A program made the translations under genes and the position numbers. Positions 9,161 through 18,600 of a DNA stretch of 64,000 nucleotides are shown in pieces. The first letter of the stretch is position 1. Each line of letters opens with the position of its first letter. Under the pieces are notes generated by a model. The model was not told where the DNA came from. It did no database searches and saw only the letters and a list, made by a program, of their open reading frames with translations. Source of the DNA: Caloramator sp. E03. GTDB taxonomy: Bacteria; Bacillota; Clostridia; Clostridiales; Caloramatoraceae. The stretch spans positions 2,335,501 to 2,399,500 of the forward strand of contig NZ_CP040093.1 of the NCBI RefSeq assembly GCF_006016075.1, given 5' to 3'.

Positions 9161-10196
9161 ATTCTCTTTTTAGTATTTTTATTACAGTTATAAAAGATGA
9201 AAAATATATTACTGTATAGAATGAAAGAATTATATATGTTAAAATAGATGTGAAATAAAAAAAATCTTTAAAGTTTTTTACATCATGATAAGCGAAGGCT
9301 TTTCTTATTGCAGATATATCATCATTTTTAATTAATGATTTTCCTGTCATATATATAGTTTTGGATATTCCAAGTAAATCACAAATTGTTGGTGCAATGT
9401 CAGTTTGATTTATGCTGTTTTTAGGTTTACTTAGCTGTATATTATCAAGATAACTGCTAATGATTATAAAAGGTGTATTAACACAATCTTCACATTCATC
9501 ACCATGTCCACCTTCATTTTTGTGGCCATGGTCGGAAGTAATTATCATAGTATAGTTATCATTTTTTATTAAATCCCAGGTTTTTTTTATGCTTAAATCA
9601 ATGCTCTTTGTAGCCTCTATATACTCTAAAGATTTTGCACCATACCTATGACCTGCAGTATCTACTTTCATAGGATGAATTACAATAAAGTCTGGTTTAT
9701 AATTTTTGATAAATTCTTCTGCTATACTAAAGGTTAAGCCATCATTAAAATAATAAAAATATTCATAATCTATAAATAAGGGATAAAGTTCTTTGATCCA
9801 ATAATAGGAAGAGCAGGAAGTAGTAAGTTTTTTTAATTTACAAAGGTAAAATAGATTTGGGGTTAAAGATAATATTTTATTTTCATTACTTGAAATACCG
9901 TTTATTGAAGTTTCACTTCCTGTTAAAATTCTTTCATATCCAGGACGTGAATAGGATGGTATACCTGATATGGACTTATATAAAAGAGCTTTCTTATTTT
10001 TAATACAATAAGAAATAAATTGCATATATGGGACGTAGTCATATCTTAGTCCATCAACAATAATAAGACATACTTTATTTTTTGAGGGAACAGGGGCGGT
10101 TTTTAGGTTATACAGGCTTCCTTCATAGTTGAATATTGAAGTAGAGGTAATATAAAGATATAATGCAAAACAAATAGAATAAAATTTTACTGTCAT
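9159..10196 (-). CDS. Membrane-anchored alkaline phosphatase superfamily phosphodiesterase/phosphotransferase
   Basis: A 345-residue protein with an N-terminal hydrophobic segment (about 4-22) and a C-terminal membrane helix (about 315-338), so the catalytic domain probably faces outward. Metal ligands of the alkaline phosphatase fold are visible: the Asp of LIIVDGLRYD, a nucleophile region SGIPSYSRPGYERILTG, DTAGHRYG, TSDHGH and GGHGDE. The closest families are type I phosphodiesterase/nucleotide pyrophosphatases and GPI-ethanolamine-phosphate-transferase-like enzymes; the substrate is unknown. It is a single gene converging on tRNA-Gln, which shares its 3' hairpin. Confidence 0.85.
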   Translation of the reverse strand: MTVKFYSICFALYLYITSTSIFNYEGSLYNLKTAPVPSKNKVCLIIVDGLRYDYVPYMQFISYCIKNKKALLYKSISGIPSYSRPGYERILTGSETSINGISSNENKILSLTPNLFYLCKLKKLTTSCSSYYWIKELYPLFIDYEYFYYFNDGLTFSIAEEFIKNYKPDFIVIHPMKVDTAGHRYGAKSLEYIEATKSIDLSIKKTWDLIKNDNYTMIITSDHGHKNEGGHGDECEDCVNTPFIIISSYLDNIQLSKPKNSINQTDIAPTICDLLGISKTIYMTGKSLIKNDDISAIRKAFAYHDVKNFKDFFYFTSILTYIILSFYTVIYFSSFITVIKILKRE

Positions 10197-10338
10197 TATA
10201 CCATCTCCATATTTATAATATTTGCAAAAGCAGATTAAATATGAGAATGATAGAATAATTATTTGTTAACAGATTTTGTAATAACTTATGTTAAAGTCCT
10301 TTAATAATATGACTTGATTAGTATGGAGGATAAATAAC

Positions 10339-11007
10339 ATGAATAATAAATATATACCTGAAATAAAAACTTCCCTTAGAAGTCATATAATAGAAGTGCC
10401 TTCAATTATAAGAGAGGCAAGCGGTATAATTATATTTGGTAAGAGAATAAAATCCCTTGTATTTACAACTGATGTTGCAATAATAAGAAATACTAATGCT
10501 GATGCAGTAATTGCAGTATATCCATTTACTCCTCAACCTATAATAACCCATTCTATTATGACGGCAGCTAATGTTCCTGTATTTTGTGGAGTAGGTGGGG
10601 GAATAACAACTGGCAAAAGGGTTGTAAACCTTGCACTTGATGCTGAATTTCAAGGTGCAATAGGAGTTGTTGTAAATGCTCCAACTCTTAATGAAACAAT
10701 AAAGGCAATGAAAAAAGCGATTGATATACCTATTGTAGTAACTGTTGTTTCTGAAAATGAAGATTTTAAGGCAAGAATTGAAGCAGGGGCTTCAATATTT
10801 AATGTGTCTGGAGCCAAAAACACACCAAAGATTGTAAGAAAAATAAGAGAGCAATTTCCAGAGGTTCCTATAATAGCAACAGGAGGAACAACTGAAGAAA
10901 GCATAAGAGAAACAATAATGGCGGGGGCCAATGCTATTTCTTATACCCCTCCAACAACTGCTGATATATTTAAAGAGATTATGGAAAGGTATAGAAGGAC
11001 ATTTTGA
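10339..11007 (+). CDS. TIM-barrel protein of unknown function (aldolase/phosphate-binding-like)
   Basis: A 222-residue soluble protein. Repeated beta/alpha units and glycine-rich loops (FCGVGGGITTGKR, VSGAKNTPK, IIATGGTTEESIRETIMAGANAISYTPP) suggest a TIM barrel with a phosphate-binding site near the C-terminus, like KDPG aldolases or HisA/TrpC-type enzymes. Clostridial homologues are usually annotated only as hydrolase or hypothetical. ATGGAGGATAAATAAC precedes the ATG. It is followed closely by a membrane protein gene and a zinc-ribbon gene on the same strand; whether the three are linked in function is unclear. Confidence 0.8.
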   Translation: MNNKYIPEIKTSLRSHIIEVPSIIREASGIIIFGKRIKSLVFTTDVAIIRNTNADAVIAVYPFTPQPIITHSIMTAANVPVFCGVGGGITTGKRVVNLALDAEFQGAIGVVVNAPTLNETIKAMKKAIDIPIVVTVVSENEDFKARIEAGASIFNVSGAKNTPKIVRKIREQFPEVPIIATGGTTEESIRETIMAGANAISYTPPTTADIFKEIMERYRRTF

Positions 11008-11076
11008 TTAATAAATGTATTAAATAATCATTAACTGAATATATTATTTATATAATATATCAGCAGGAGATTTAAA

Positions 11077-11736
11077 ATGAGTAAAAAAATATTGACTTTT
11101 ACAATTATTCTATTGCTTTTGTTTGTAGTTCCAGCTTATGCTCACAAACCTATATTTGAAATAAAGGATTTGAATTTTGCTAATCCTTCGGTTGTACCAA
11201 ACCATATAATCTCCTATGCTATATATGGACAGCTTCAAACAAAACAGGATGTAGATTTTGTAAAGTTCAATGCAAAAGAAAAAGACACTTTTTTCATACA
11301 AATGACAATACCAGTTATAAAAGGTAATGAGGATTTTAAGCCTTACATTGCATTAATAGGTAAAGGAATTAAGGAAAAGGCAGTGCTCCCCTTTACGTTA
11401 CCAGAAAGTTATGGAGCTATAGTTCTTCCTCCAGGGCAAAGGGAATATTTTTATGAAAAATTTACCCAAACTGCTTATTATAAAGCCCAGAGCATAAGAG
11501 GTGAAATACCTGAAAGTGGAGACTATTATGTAGCTATATATTCTTACGATAGAGGAGGAAAGTATGCTCTTGCGATTGGTGAGAAGGAAAAGTTTGGTAT
11601 AATCGATATACTTTCATTTCCTTATATATATTTAAGAGTAAAATATTTTTTTAGCCCAGGTAAAACTCTACTATTGATTGCGGGAATTATAGTAGTTGTA
11701 GCTGCAATTATAAAGATTATTAAACGAAGGAGATGA
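11077..11736 (+). CDS. Exported, C-terminally membrane-anchored protein of unknown function
   Basis: A 219-residue protein with a signal peptide (residues 1-22, ending AYA-H), an extracytoplasmic beta-rich domain (about 23-180) and a C-terminal hydrophobic helix (about 192-212) followed by KIIKRRR. This is the layout of a type I membrane protein. The domain contains VDFVKFNAKEKDTFFIQMTIP and GEIPESGDYYVAIYS, reminiscent of pre-peptidase C-terminal-like beta sandwiches, but I do not recognise a defined family. AGCAGGAGAT supports the start. It lies four bases upstream of the zinc-ribbon gene, so the two are probably co-transcribed. Confidence 0.8.
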   Translation: MSKKILTFTIILLLLFVVPAYAHKPIFEIKDLNFANPSVVPNHIISYAIYGQLQTKQDVDFVKFNAKEKDTFFIQMTIPVIKGNEDFKPYIALIGKGIKEKAVLPFTLPESYGAIVLPPGQREYFYEKFTQTAYYKAQSIRGEIPESGDYYVAIYSYDRGGKYALAIGEKEKFGIIDILSFPYIYLRVKYFFSPGKTLLLIAGIIVVVAAIIKIIKRRR

Positions 11737-11740
11737 AGAT

Positions 11741-11980
11741 ATGTATATCTGTCCTGTTTGCAATGGGCTTTACGACTATGTAAAAAATTGCAGCTTATGT
11801 GGAGGAAAGATGGAGTTACTTGATAGGGTTGAGAATTATTATGATGATTATTCGCCATATCTTAGCTACCAGCTGACAGATTTAAATGATGGAGATTCAG
11901 CTAATATTTGTTCACATTATTGTATATGTCCTTTTTGTGGGAACAAAGAGGTTGTTAAAATAAGAAATATAGAAGAATAG
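11741..11980 (+). CDS. Small zinc-ribbon protein
   Basis: A 79-residue protein with two probable zinc-binding knuckle pairs: CPVCNGL and CSLCGG at the N-terminal side, and CSHYCICPFCG near the end, separated by an acidic tyrosine-rich linker. Function is unknown. Its ribosome binding site (CGAAGGAGATGAAG) lies in the end of the upstream membrane protein gene, which suggests translational coupling. A terminator follows immediately. Confidence 0.75.
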   Translation: MYICPVCNGLYDYVKNCSLCGGKMELLDRVENYYDDYSPYLSYQLTDLNDGDSANICSHYCICPFCGNKEVVKIRNIEE

Positions 11981-11981
11981 C

Positions 11982-12008
11982 TGGCACAATTTCTGTGCCA
12001 TTTTTATT
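11982..12008 (+). terminator. Terminator after the zinc-ribbon gene
   Basis: Stem TGGCACA / TGTGCCA with loop ATTTC, followed by TTTTTATT. Confidence 0.85.
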
Positions 12009-12079
12009 ATATTTGTTTGTAATTGAGATTTTAATTTGATATAATAAAATTTAATTTAATTGGAAACGGGGTGGTGAGA

Positions 12080-12970
12080 GTGCTAAATGTTAAAGAATAT
12101 CAAGAGGCATATTCTATAGTTGAAGAAAAATTAAAGAAGAACAAAAGCGTTGTTGCTGTCGTAGTTTATGGAAGTATTATTTATGGAGATATATGGGAGG
12201 AGTCTGATATAGACTTTTTAGTCATAACAAAGGAGCAAAACAAAGCTCAAAGTATCTACAGCAAAGTTAATGGAGTACCAATACATATAAATTATATATC
12301 AAAAGATGTATTTATTGATTCCTATAAAAGTATATTAAAAGGAGGAACATTTCACAAGACCTTTTTTGCAGGAAGGCTTGTGTATTGTGTTGATAAAGAT
12401 ATAAAAAATATACATCTATCGGCTAAATTTTATAGGGATAGGGACAGAGATATAAGAAATATAGAAATACTTTCAAATCTTTTAACAAGTATTCATTATA
12501 CTAAAAAGTATAAAGTTGTAGGGAAAATTGAAACATCATATCAGTGGAGTTTTGAAATTTTAAAAAATTATGCAAGGCTTTTAATGAGTATGAAAGGGCA
12601 TATAACTGATAAGGATATATTATCTTTAGCAGTAAATATGAACAGTGAAATAGATGAACTGTTTAACTTTATTAATACAAATTCTTCAGTTAAGGAAAAG
12701 ATTGATAGAATGCTTTATGTTTCAGAGAAGTTTATAGATTTAAATATCGAAAATATATCAATTCCTATAATTGAATATCTTAAGGATAAAAAGGAACCAT
12801 GTTCTATTGAAGATATTAAGGCAAATAAAGATTTTAAACATATAGATGGAGATTTAAATTTGCTTCTTGAAGCTTTATGTGCAAAGAACATTATTAAGCA
12901 AACTACAAGGCATTATACCACCTATGGAGAGGAATATTTAATTGATGAGTTGGTTTATTATGTGGAATAA
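12080..12970 (+). CDS. Nucleotidyltransferase-domain protein
   Basis: About 296 residues. The N-terminal part has the DNA polymerase beta-like nucleotidyltransferase motif: VVYGSIIYGDIWEESDIDFLV, with the Gly-Ser and Asp-x-Asp that bind Mg-NTP. The middle is helical and could be a HEPN-like or substrate-binding domain; the last 60 residues look like a small winged helix. The family includes aminoglycoside adenylyltransferases and MNT-type enzymes; the acceptor is unknown. The frame extends to a GTG at 12071, but GGGGTGGTGAG is a better ribosome binding site for the GTG at 12080. It appears to be a single gene. Confidence 0.78.
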   Translation: MLNVKEYQEAYSIVEEKLKKNKSVVAVVVYGSIIYGDIWEESDIDFLVITKEQNKAQSIYSKVNGVPIHINYISKDVFIDSYKSILKGGTFHKTFFAGRLVYCVDKDIKNIHLSAKFYRDRDRDIRNIEILSNLLTSIHYTKKYKVVGKIETSYQWSFEILKNYARLLMSMKGHITDKDILSLAVNMNSEIDELFNFINTNSSVKEKIDRMLYVSEKFIDLNIENISIPIIEYLKDKKEPCSIEDIKANKDFKHIDGDLNLLLEALCAKNIIKQTTRHYTTYGEEYLIDELVYYVE

Positions 12971-13044
12971 TATTTGTTAGTATCTTAAAATTTGTTGTAT
13001 AATAAATATGGACTAAGTTAAGCCATATAAAGGGGAGGGGTATA

Positions 13045-13890
13045 ATGGGAAAGATTAAAATAATTGCTGATAGTGCTTGTGATTTGGATTTGGATTACCT
13101 AAATGAACTTGATGTGTATATGATACCTATGACAGTTAATTTTGGTCAAGAGGAATTTAAGGATAGGGTTACTATAACTACAAAAGAATTCTACGATAAA
13201 CTTGATAAGTTTGATGGCCTTCCTAAAACTTCGCAAATTCCTCCAGCTGTATTTACTGATGAATTTAAAAAATTCTTAGATGAAGGATATCATATAATTT
13301 CAATATCTTTCTCCTCAAGGCTTAGTGGTACTTATCAATCATCCTGTGTAGCAAAGGATTTAATTGGAAGTGATGATATTACTCTTATAGATTCTAAAGG
13401 AGCATCTGTTGGGTATGGGCTCATAGTTAGAGAAGCTGCCCTTATGGTAAAGCAAGGGAAAAGCGTAGATGAAATTGTAGAAAGAGTAATATATATGAGA
13501 GATAGAATGGAACATATATTTGCAGTAGGGCATCTTGATATGCTTAAAAAGGGAGGAAGAATTTCTACTTCTCAGGCAGTTATAGGAACTCTTCTTAATG
13601 TTAAACCTATTTTGCAATTTGATGACGGTTATATTGTTCCCTATGATAAAGTCAGGGGAGAAAAGGCTGTTATTAAAAAGATGATAGATACAATGAAAGA
13701 AAGAGGGTATAACTTAGAAAATCAAGTTATAGGCATGAACTTTGCACGAGATAAAGAGCTTTGTATGCAGCTAAAGGAAGAGATTGAAAAAACTTTTGGT
13801 GCTAAAGAGTTTGTTATATCGGAAATTGGTGCTGCAATAGGAAGCCATGTTGGAAGTGGGACAACATCAGTATTCTTTTTAAGAAAATAG
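13045..13890 (+). CDS. DegV family fatty-acid-binding protein
   Basis: A 281-residue, full-length DegV protein. Family landmarks are IADSACDLD at the start, KTSQIPPAVF, the fatty-acid-carboxylate-binding SISFSSRLSGTYQS, the stretch HLDMLKKGGRIS and the C-terminal IGAAIGSHVGSGT. DegV (FakB-like) proteins carry an acyl chain, which in many Firmicutes is phosphorylated by the FakA kinase for phospholipid synthesis. No fakA is adjacent. AAAGGGGAGGGG lies before the ATG, and a terminator follows. Confidence 0.93.
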   Translation: MGKIKIIADSACDLDLDYLNELDVYMIPMTVNFGQEEFKDRVTITTKEFYDKLDKFDGLPKTSQIPPAVFTDEFKKFLDEGYHIISISFSSRLSGTYQSSCVAKDLIGSDDITLIDSKGASVGYGLIVREAALMVKQGKSVDEIVERVIYMRDRMEHIFAVGHLDMLKKGGRISTSQAVIGTLLNVKPILQFDDGYIVPYDKVRGEKAVIKKMIDTMKERGYNLENQVIGMNFARDKELCMQLKEEIEKTFGAKEFVISEIGAAIGSHVGSGTTSVFFLRK

Positions 13891-13912
13891 AGCTGGAAAC
13901 AGCTCTTTTTTA
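13889..13912 (+). terminator. Terminator after degV
   Basis: Stem AGAGCTG / CAGCTCT with a GAAA tetraloop and a T-run. The stem begins at the stop codon. Confidence 0.88.
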
Positions 13913-13941
13913 CTATAAAATAAGAAAATAGGGTGATTTTT

Positions 13942-15351
13942 ATGAAAATCTATGAATCGATTGAAATTGATAAAAATTCTGATGAACCTTTATATCTTCA
14001 GGTTTATGAAGCTATAAAAAATCTAATAGAAAATGGAGCATTTAAAGCAGATGAAAAGCTACCAGCTATAAGGGAACTGTCTAAAAAGCTTGAAGTAAAT
14101 AATATAACTATAGTTAATGCATATAAGCTTCTTGAGCAAAAAGGATATGCCTATTCAAAGGTAGGGAGTGGTACCTTTGTTAGAGGAAACAAAAAAGATG
14201 ATATATATATAAATGATGATCGAAAAGTTAATTTTAGCCATATTAGAACTCCATATAAAGTAGATTTTTCATCTATGAATATTGAATCTGAGCTTTTTCC
14301 TGTAGATGACTTTAAAGAGGTTTTAAATGAAGTTCTTGATAGAGATAGAGGATTAGCTTTTGCTTATCAGGAATCACAAGGTTATTATCCATTGAGAGAA
14401 AGCATAAGGCAGTATTTAAAGGATAATGATATCCCATGTGATTTTAATAATATACATGTGATATCTGGAGCTCAGCAGGGGATAGATATTATATCAAAAT
14501 CATTACTTAGTTTTAATGATACTATTGTTGTTGAAAGTCCTACCTATACAGGGGCAGTTGCTGCTTTTAAATCAAGAGGTGCCAGTATAATAGAAGTTCC
14601 TATTGAAGAGGATGGAATTAATATAAAAGAGCTTGAGCAAGTTTTAAAATCATGTAATCCAAAGCTTATATATATTATGTCAAATTATCAAAATCCTACG
14701 GGTATTTCATATAGCCAATCGAAAAAGCTTCAGCTTCTTTATTTAGCACAAAAATATAACACCTATATATTAGAGGATGATTATTTGTCGGAGCTTAAGT
14801 TTTATGGTGAAAAAAATCCATCAATAAAGGCTATGGATGCCAAGGAAAGAGTTATATACCTAAAGAGTTTTTCAAAAATATTTATGCCAGGGATAAGGCT
14901 TGCATTTTTAATAACTCCATCATATATTACCAAAAAGGTTACAGCTGTAAAATATAATACGGATATATCTACATCAAGTTTAATTCAAAGAGCCTTCGAT
15001 TTATATTTAAGAAAAGGTAAGTGGCAGAATCATTTAAATAAAATGTGGAGTATATATAAAGGAAGATATGATGTACTTGTAAATAATTTAAAATATGAAA
15101 CACCCTTTGTTGAATTTAAAGAGCCAATGGGTGGTATACATATTTGGGCAAAAACTGATGTTGACTCTATTATTCTATCAAGCTTAGCAAAGGAAAAAGG
15201 CCTTTTAATCTCTCCAGGAAGGATTTTTTATATGGACGAGAGAGATACTGAATATTTTAGAATAAGTTTTGCCTGTGCCGATGAAGAAAAAATAGAAGAG
15301 GCCATTAAAATTTTAAAGGAATCCTATTATGATGTTAAAAATAAAGTTTAG
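13942..15351 (+). CDS. MocR-type transcriptional regulator (GntR HTH fused to aminotransferase domain)
   Basis: About 469 residues. The N-terminal 80 residues form a GntR winged helix (ENGAFKADEKLPAIREL, then YSKVGSGTFV). The rest is a fold-type I aminotransferase-like domain with SNYQNPTGI and the PLP-lysine in YLKSFSKIFMPGIRLAF. MocR proteins sense PLP, amino acids or GABA and activate or repress a nearby gene. The MATE exporter 50 bp downstream on the same strand is the obvious candidate target. The frame extends to a GTG at 13933, but this is part of the ribosome binding site GGGTGAT, so the ATG at 13942 is chosen. Confidence 0.92.
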   Translation: MKIYESIEIDKNSDEPLYLQVYEAIKNLIENGAFKADEKLPAIRELSKKLEVNNITIVNAYKLLEQKGYAYSKVGSGTFVRGNKKDDIYINDDRKVNFSHIRTPYKVDFSSMNIESELFPVDDFKEVLNEVLDRDRGLAFAYQESQGYYPLRESIRQYLKDNDIPCDFNNIHVISGAQQGIDIISKSLLSFNDTIVVESPTYTGAVAAFKSRGASIIEVPIEEDGINIKELEQVLKSCNPKLIYIMSNYQNPTGISYSQSKKLQLLYLAQKYNTYILEDDYLSELKFYGEKNPSIKAMDAKERVIYLKSFSKIFMPGIRLAFLITPSYITKKVTAVKYNTDISTSSLIQRAFDLYLRKGKWQNHLNKMWSIYKGRYDVLVNNLKYETPFVEFKEPMGGIHIWAKTDVDSIILSSLAKEKGLLISPGRIFYMDERDTEYFRISFACADEEKIEEAIKILKESYYDVKNKV

Positions 15352-15401
15352 TTTATAAAAATTGTTAATTTATCTTCATAGCATTGTAAGGGGGGATTTT
15401 T

Positions 15402-16742
15402 TTGCAAAAGATTAAAGAAGTTTTGAAGATTGCCCTGCCTGCTGTTGCAGAGATGATTTTGTACATGATGGTGTGGGTAGTAGATACTGCCTTTGTAGGG
15501 AATTATGGGGGAAATATTGCTGTGAGTTCAGTATCCTTCAGCTCTGAAATTATATATACGATTACAAATATATTTATATCAGTTGGTATAAGCGTTGGTG
15601 TTACTACTATGGTCGCCCAGATGATAGGAGCAGGGGAGAAGGATAAGGCTGAAAAATACATAAGCCAAGGTCTTTTAATTGGAGGAATTGTTTCAGGTAT
15701 ATTAGCAATTGTTCTTGGTACCTTTTCAAGGGAAATACTTTTACTTGCAGGTGCTAAAGGTGAAGTTCTTTATCATGGAAGCAGATTTATGAGAATGGTA
15801 TCAATTGGAGCTTTTTTTAACATGATATGCAGCATATTAAACTCTGGACTTAGAGGGACTGGAAATACTGTAACTCCACTTATTGTATCTGTAATAATAA
15901 ATATTGTAACTATATCCCTTGATTGGATACTAATATATGGAAGGCTTGGATTTAAAGAGATGGGGATAATGGGATCAGCAATTGCTACAACAGCTGCTTA
16001 TATAATAGGTTTTATATTTCTTGTAATATATTATAAATATTTTTCTGATTTTAAAATTAAATTTAAATATTTAAAGGGAGTAAGCAGAGATTACATGTCT
16101 AAAATAATAAAGCTTGCAATTCCCTCTGGAATGCAAGAGGCTGCTTTTAATATAAGTAGACTTGTCTCACTTGCCTTTATAATGCACATTGGAACCCTTG
16201 CCTTTGCTGCAAATACTATTACAACAACAATAGAATCAATATCATTTATGCCAGGATGGGGATTTGCTGTTGCAGCAACTGCTCTTGTAGGGCAAAGGAT
16301 AGGTGCTAAGGACTATAAAAATGCAAGGGAATATGCTTATATATCTATGTTTTTTGGAACAGGTATAATGCTTTTGTGTTCCATTTTATTTTTAACAATA
16401 CCTGGTTTATTGATTAGAATATTTATTAAGGAAAAAGAAACTATAATTCTTGGAAGTATGTGCCTTATGGTAGCTTCAATTGAACAGCCTTTTATGGGTA
16501 TATCTATGATATTAGGTGGTGCAATGAAGGGGGCTGGGGATACTAAAACCCCTTTTAAAATATCTTTAATATCAAGCTGGATAATAAGAATTCCTCTTAT
16601 GTATGTTGTAATATTTATACTAAAGCTAAATGTAGTCTATGTTTGGGTTGTAACAGCGATTCAATGGATTTTTGATGGGCTGATGATACTTTATTTTTTT
16701 AATCGAAAAAGCAGTTTGTGGAATATAATAGCAGAGCATTAG
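15402..16742 (+). CDS. MATE family multidrug/metabolite efflux transporter
   Basis: A 446-residue membrane protein with about 12 hydrophobic segments and the MATE domain twice. It begins PAVAEMILYMMVWVVDTAFVG and contains GLRGTGNTVTPLIV in the first half and MKGAGDTKTPFKIS in the second. MATE transporters expel cationic compounds or metabolites using Na+ or H+. Translation starts at TTG preceded by AAGGGGGGAT. The preceding MocR regulator is likely to control it. The 3' end overlaps the convergent glycosyltransferase gene by four bases. Confidence 0.92.
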   Translation: MQKIKEVLKIALPAVAEMILYMMVWVVDTAFVGNYGGNIAVSSVSFSSEIIYTITNIFISVGISVGVTTMVAQMIGAGEKDKAEKYISQGLLIGGIVSGILAIVLGTFSREILLLAGAKGEVLYHGSRFMRMVSIGAFFNMICSILNSGLRGTGNTVTPLIVSVIINIVTISLDWILIYGRLGFKEMGIMGSAIATTAAYIIGFIFLVIYYKYFSDFKIKFKYLKGVSRDYMSKIIKLAIPSGMQEAAFNISRLVSLAFIMHIGTLAFAANTITTTIESISFMPGWGFAVAATALVGQRIGAKDYKNAREYAYISMFFGTGIMLLCSILFLTIPGLLIRIFIKEKETIILGSMCLMVASIEQPFMGISMILGGAMKGAGDTKTPFKISLISSWIIRIPLMYVVIFILKLNVVYVWVVTAIQWIFDGLMILYFFNRKSSLWNIIAEH

Positions 16743-16750
16743 GCTCTGCT
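16730..16750. terminator. Hairpin shared by convergent genes
   Basis: Stem AGCAGAGC / GCTCTGCT with loop ATTAG lies across the overlapping 3' ends of the MATE and glycosyltransferase genes. T-runs are weak on either side. Confidence 0.5.
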
Positions 16751-18550
16751 ATTACTATTTATAATAATCAAAGCATTCCTCATCATATCGAGTCCTTCAG
16801 CATCTATTTTATCAAATATTTTAATTGATCTTGTAAATTCTTTGTAGGATTGCTTATAAAATCCATTATTATAATATAGTTTTGCAAGCAATAAAAGTAC
16901 CTCATCGCTTTCAATTAAGTTTAACATTTCAAGTGTCTTTTCAAATTCATCAAATCGTTGGAGTTTTAATAGAACAGATAAAAGTTCGAATATGGGGTTT
17001 AAATAGCTTTTTGATACTTCTCTATCACTGCATATAATATCACATTTTTTGTTTAAAATAAGATTGAGGAAAGTTTTATATACGACTATTTTATTTCCAT
17101 CATCAAATTCTTCAACTTTTTTTAATGCCCTCAGTGCAGCATCTATATTTCCAGTTAGTGCATCACATAGTATTATATAGTACAAGCTGTTTTTAAAATT
17201 CTCATTTGATTTTATTATTTTAAAGCATTTCTTTGCATCATAGAATTTTTTTTGATAGAAAAGACACAGACCTTTGTAATAGTTTATGCTCTCTTCATAT
17301 TCTGTAAATTCTTCAGCCTTTAAGATGTATTCCAGTGCAATGTTATATTTGCCCTTTGAAAAGAATATATCGCAAAGGGTTATATAGGATATTCCATCAA
17401 ACTTTCCATCAAAGAAGCTCTCAAGTGTAGATTTTATCTCAAAGCTATCCTTTTTCTGTTCAAATAGTATGTCAGCAATCCTATAAAATGCATCCATAAA
17501 GTTGGGGCGGATTTTTAATGTTTCAATACAGCATTTATAGGCCTCATCATAGTCTCCATTTAAATAATATATTGTTGAAAGAAGGAAGTATGGTCTAAAG
17601 GTTCCAACACCAAGGAGACAATTTAAATATGAAGGAGCTTCTCCCATTTCTATACATTTATTTAATGATTTTATTGCAAGAGTATATTTTTGAAGTTTAA
17701 AATAGGTTGTTGCCTTTAAAAATTCAAGATCTGTAAAATTAGGATATAGCCTTAAGCCACTTTCAATTATCCAAAGCTCCTTTTCGTATATTCCAAGCTG
17801 TTCATAACAGCTTGCCATTCTGATTAAAAGCTTTGGAGTGTAACCAAGGTTTGGGTTAAAGCTCTTATAGCTTTCTTCATAATATTCTAAAGCCTTTTTA
17901 TAATCTTCAAGGGCATAGTATTCAGAACCCATGTTAAATAGCATAAACCCATTATTAGGTTCTCTTTGAAGCTCTTTTTCAATTATTTCCATATTTCTTT
18001 TTCTTTTATTCTTATCTTTAACTGTTTTGTTAATATATCCATAGTGATAAAATCTTATGTTTTCAACTTTGATTGCATCTTTTCTATTTTTATCCATATC
18101 ATTTGGCTTAATCTGTTCATGTATTGCCCCATAGAACTTATAACCCATTTTATTTCTAATAAGCCTTATATTAAGGTTCATTATAATATCAAGTCCGGGC
18201 TTTTCGCCGACATAGCTTAAAGTTTGAAGAAAATATGCGTTAACATTTTCGTTTTTTGTCAGGAGTATAAGTTTATCCTTATCCTTTCTTTCAAGTTCAT
18301 CATCTGCATCCATAATAAGTATCCAGTCGCAACTTGCCATATCAAGGCTAAAATTCCTTGCATCGCTAAAGTTGTTATTCCATTCAAAGTTATATATTTT
18401 TGCATTGTACTTTTTGGCAATTTCAACGGTTCTGTCGGTAGAACCTGTGTCAACAATTATTATTTCATCAACTATATCGTAAACGCTGTCAAGGCATCTT
18501 TTAATGTTTTCTTCTTCATTTTTAACTATCATACATAAACTTATAGACAA
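16739..18550 (-). CDS. Family 2 glycosyltransferase with TPR repeats
   Basis: A 603-residue protein. Residues 1-200 form a GT-A domain: LCMIVKNEEENIKRCLDSV, the nucleotide-binding IVDTGSTDRT and the metal-binding ILIMDADDEL. From about residue 200 to the end there are TPR-like helical pairs (for example GFMLFNMGSEYYALEDYKKA and YFLLSTIYYLNGDYDEAY), probably for protein binding. Such fusions glycosylate proteins or peptides, as in SunS-like enzymes, or make surface glycans. The TTG start has GGGGGGATATAC upstream. It lies downstream of the DUF6385 gene on the same strand, and may modify that surface protein. Confidence 0.88.
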   Translation of the reverse strand: MSISLCMIVKNEEENIKRCLDSVYDIVDEIIIVDTGSTDRTVEIAKKYNAKIYNFEWNNNFSDARNFSLDMASCDWILIMDADDELERKDKDKLILLTKNENVNAYFLQTLSYVGEKPGLDIIMNLNIRLIRNKMGYKFYGAIHEQIKPNDMDKNRKDAIKVENIRFYHYGYINKTVKDKNKRKRNMEIIEKELQREPNNGFMLFNMGSEYYALEDYKKALEYYEESYKSFNPNLGYTPKLLIRMASCYEQLGIYEKELWIIESGLRLYPNFTDLEFLKATTYFKLQKYTLAIKSLNKCIEMGEAPSYLNCLLGVGTFRPYFLLSTIYYLNGDYDEAYKCCIETLKIRPNFMDAFYRIADILFEQKKDSFEIKSTLESFFDGKFDGISYITLCDIFFSKGKYNIALEYILKAEEFTEYEESINYYKGLCLFYQKKFYDAKKCFKIIKSNENFKNSLYYIILCDALTGNIDAALRALKKVEEFDDGNKIVVYKTFLNLILNKKCDIICSDREVSKSYLNPIFELLSVLLKLQRFDEFEKTLEMLNLIESDEVLLLLAKLYYNNGFYKQSYKEFTRSIKIFDKIDAEGLDMMRNALIIINSNSRA

Positions 18551-18576
18551 GTATATCCCCCCATAAAGCTATGTAC

Positions 18577-18600
18577 CTGCCGGATAACCGGCAGATTTTA
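18577..18600. terminator. Intercistronic hairpin between DUF6385 gene and glycosyltransferase gene
   Basis: A perfect stem CTGCCGG / CCGGCAG with loop ATAA directly follows the DUF6385 stop codon on the minus strand. A T-run follows only on the plus strand, so on the minus strand it may instead limit or protect the bicistronic message. Confidence 0.5.
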
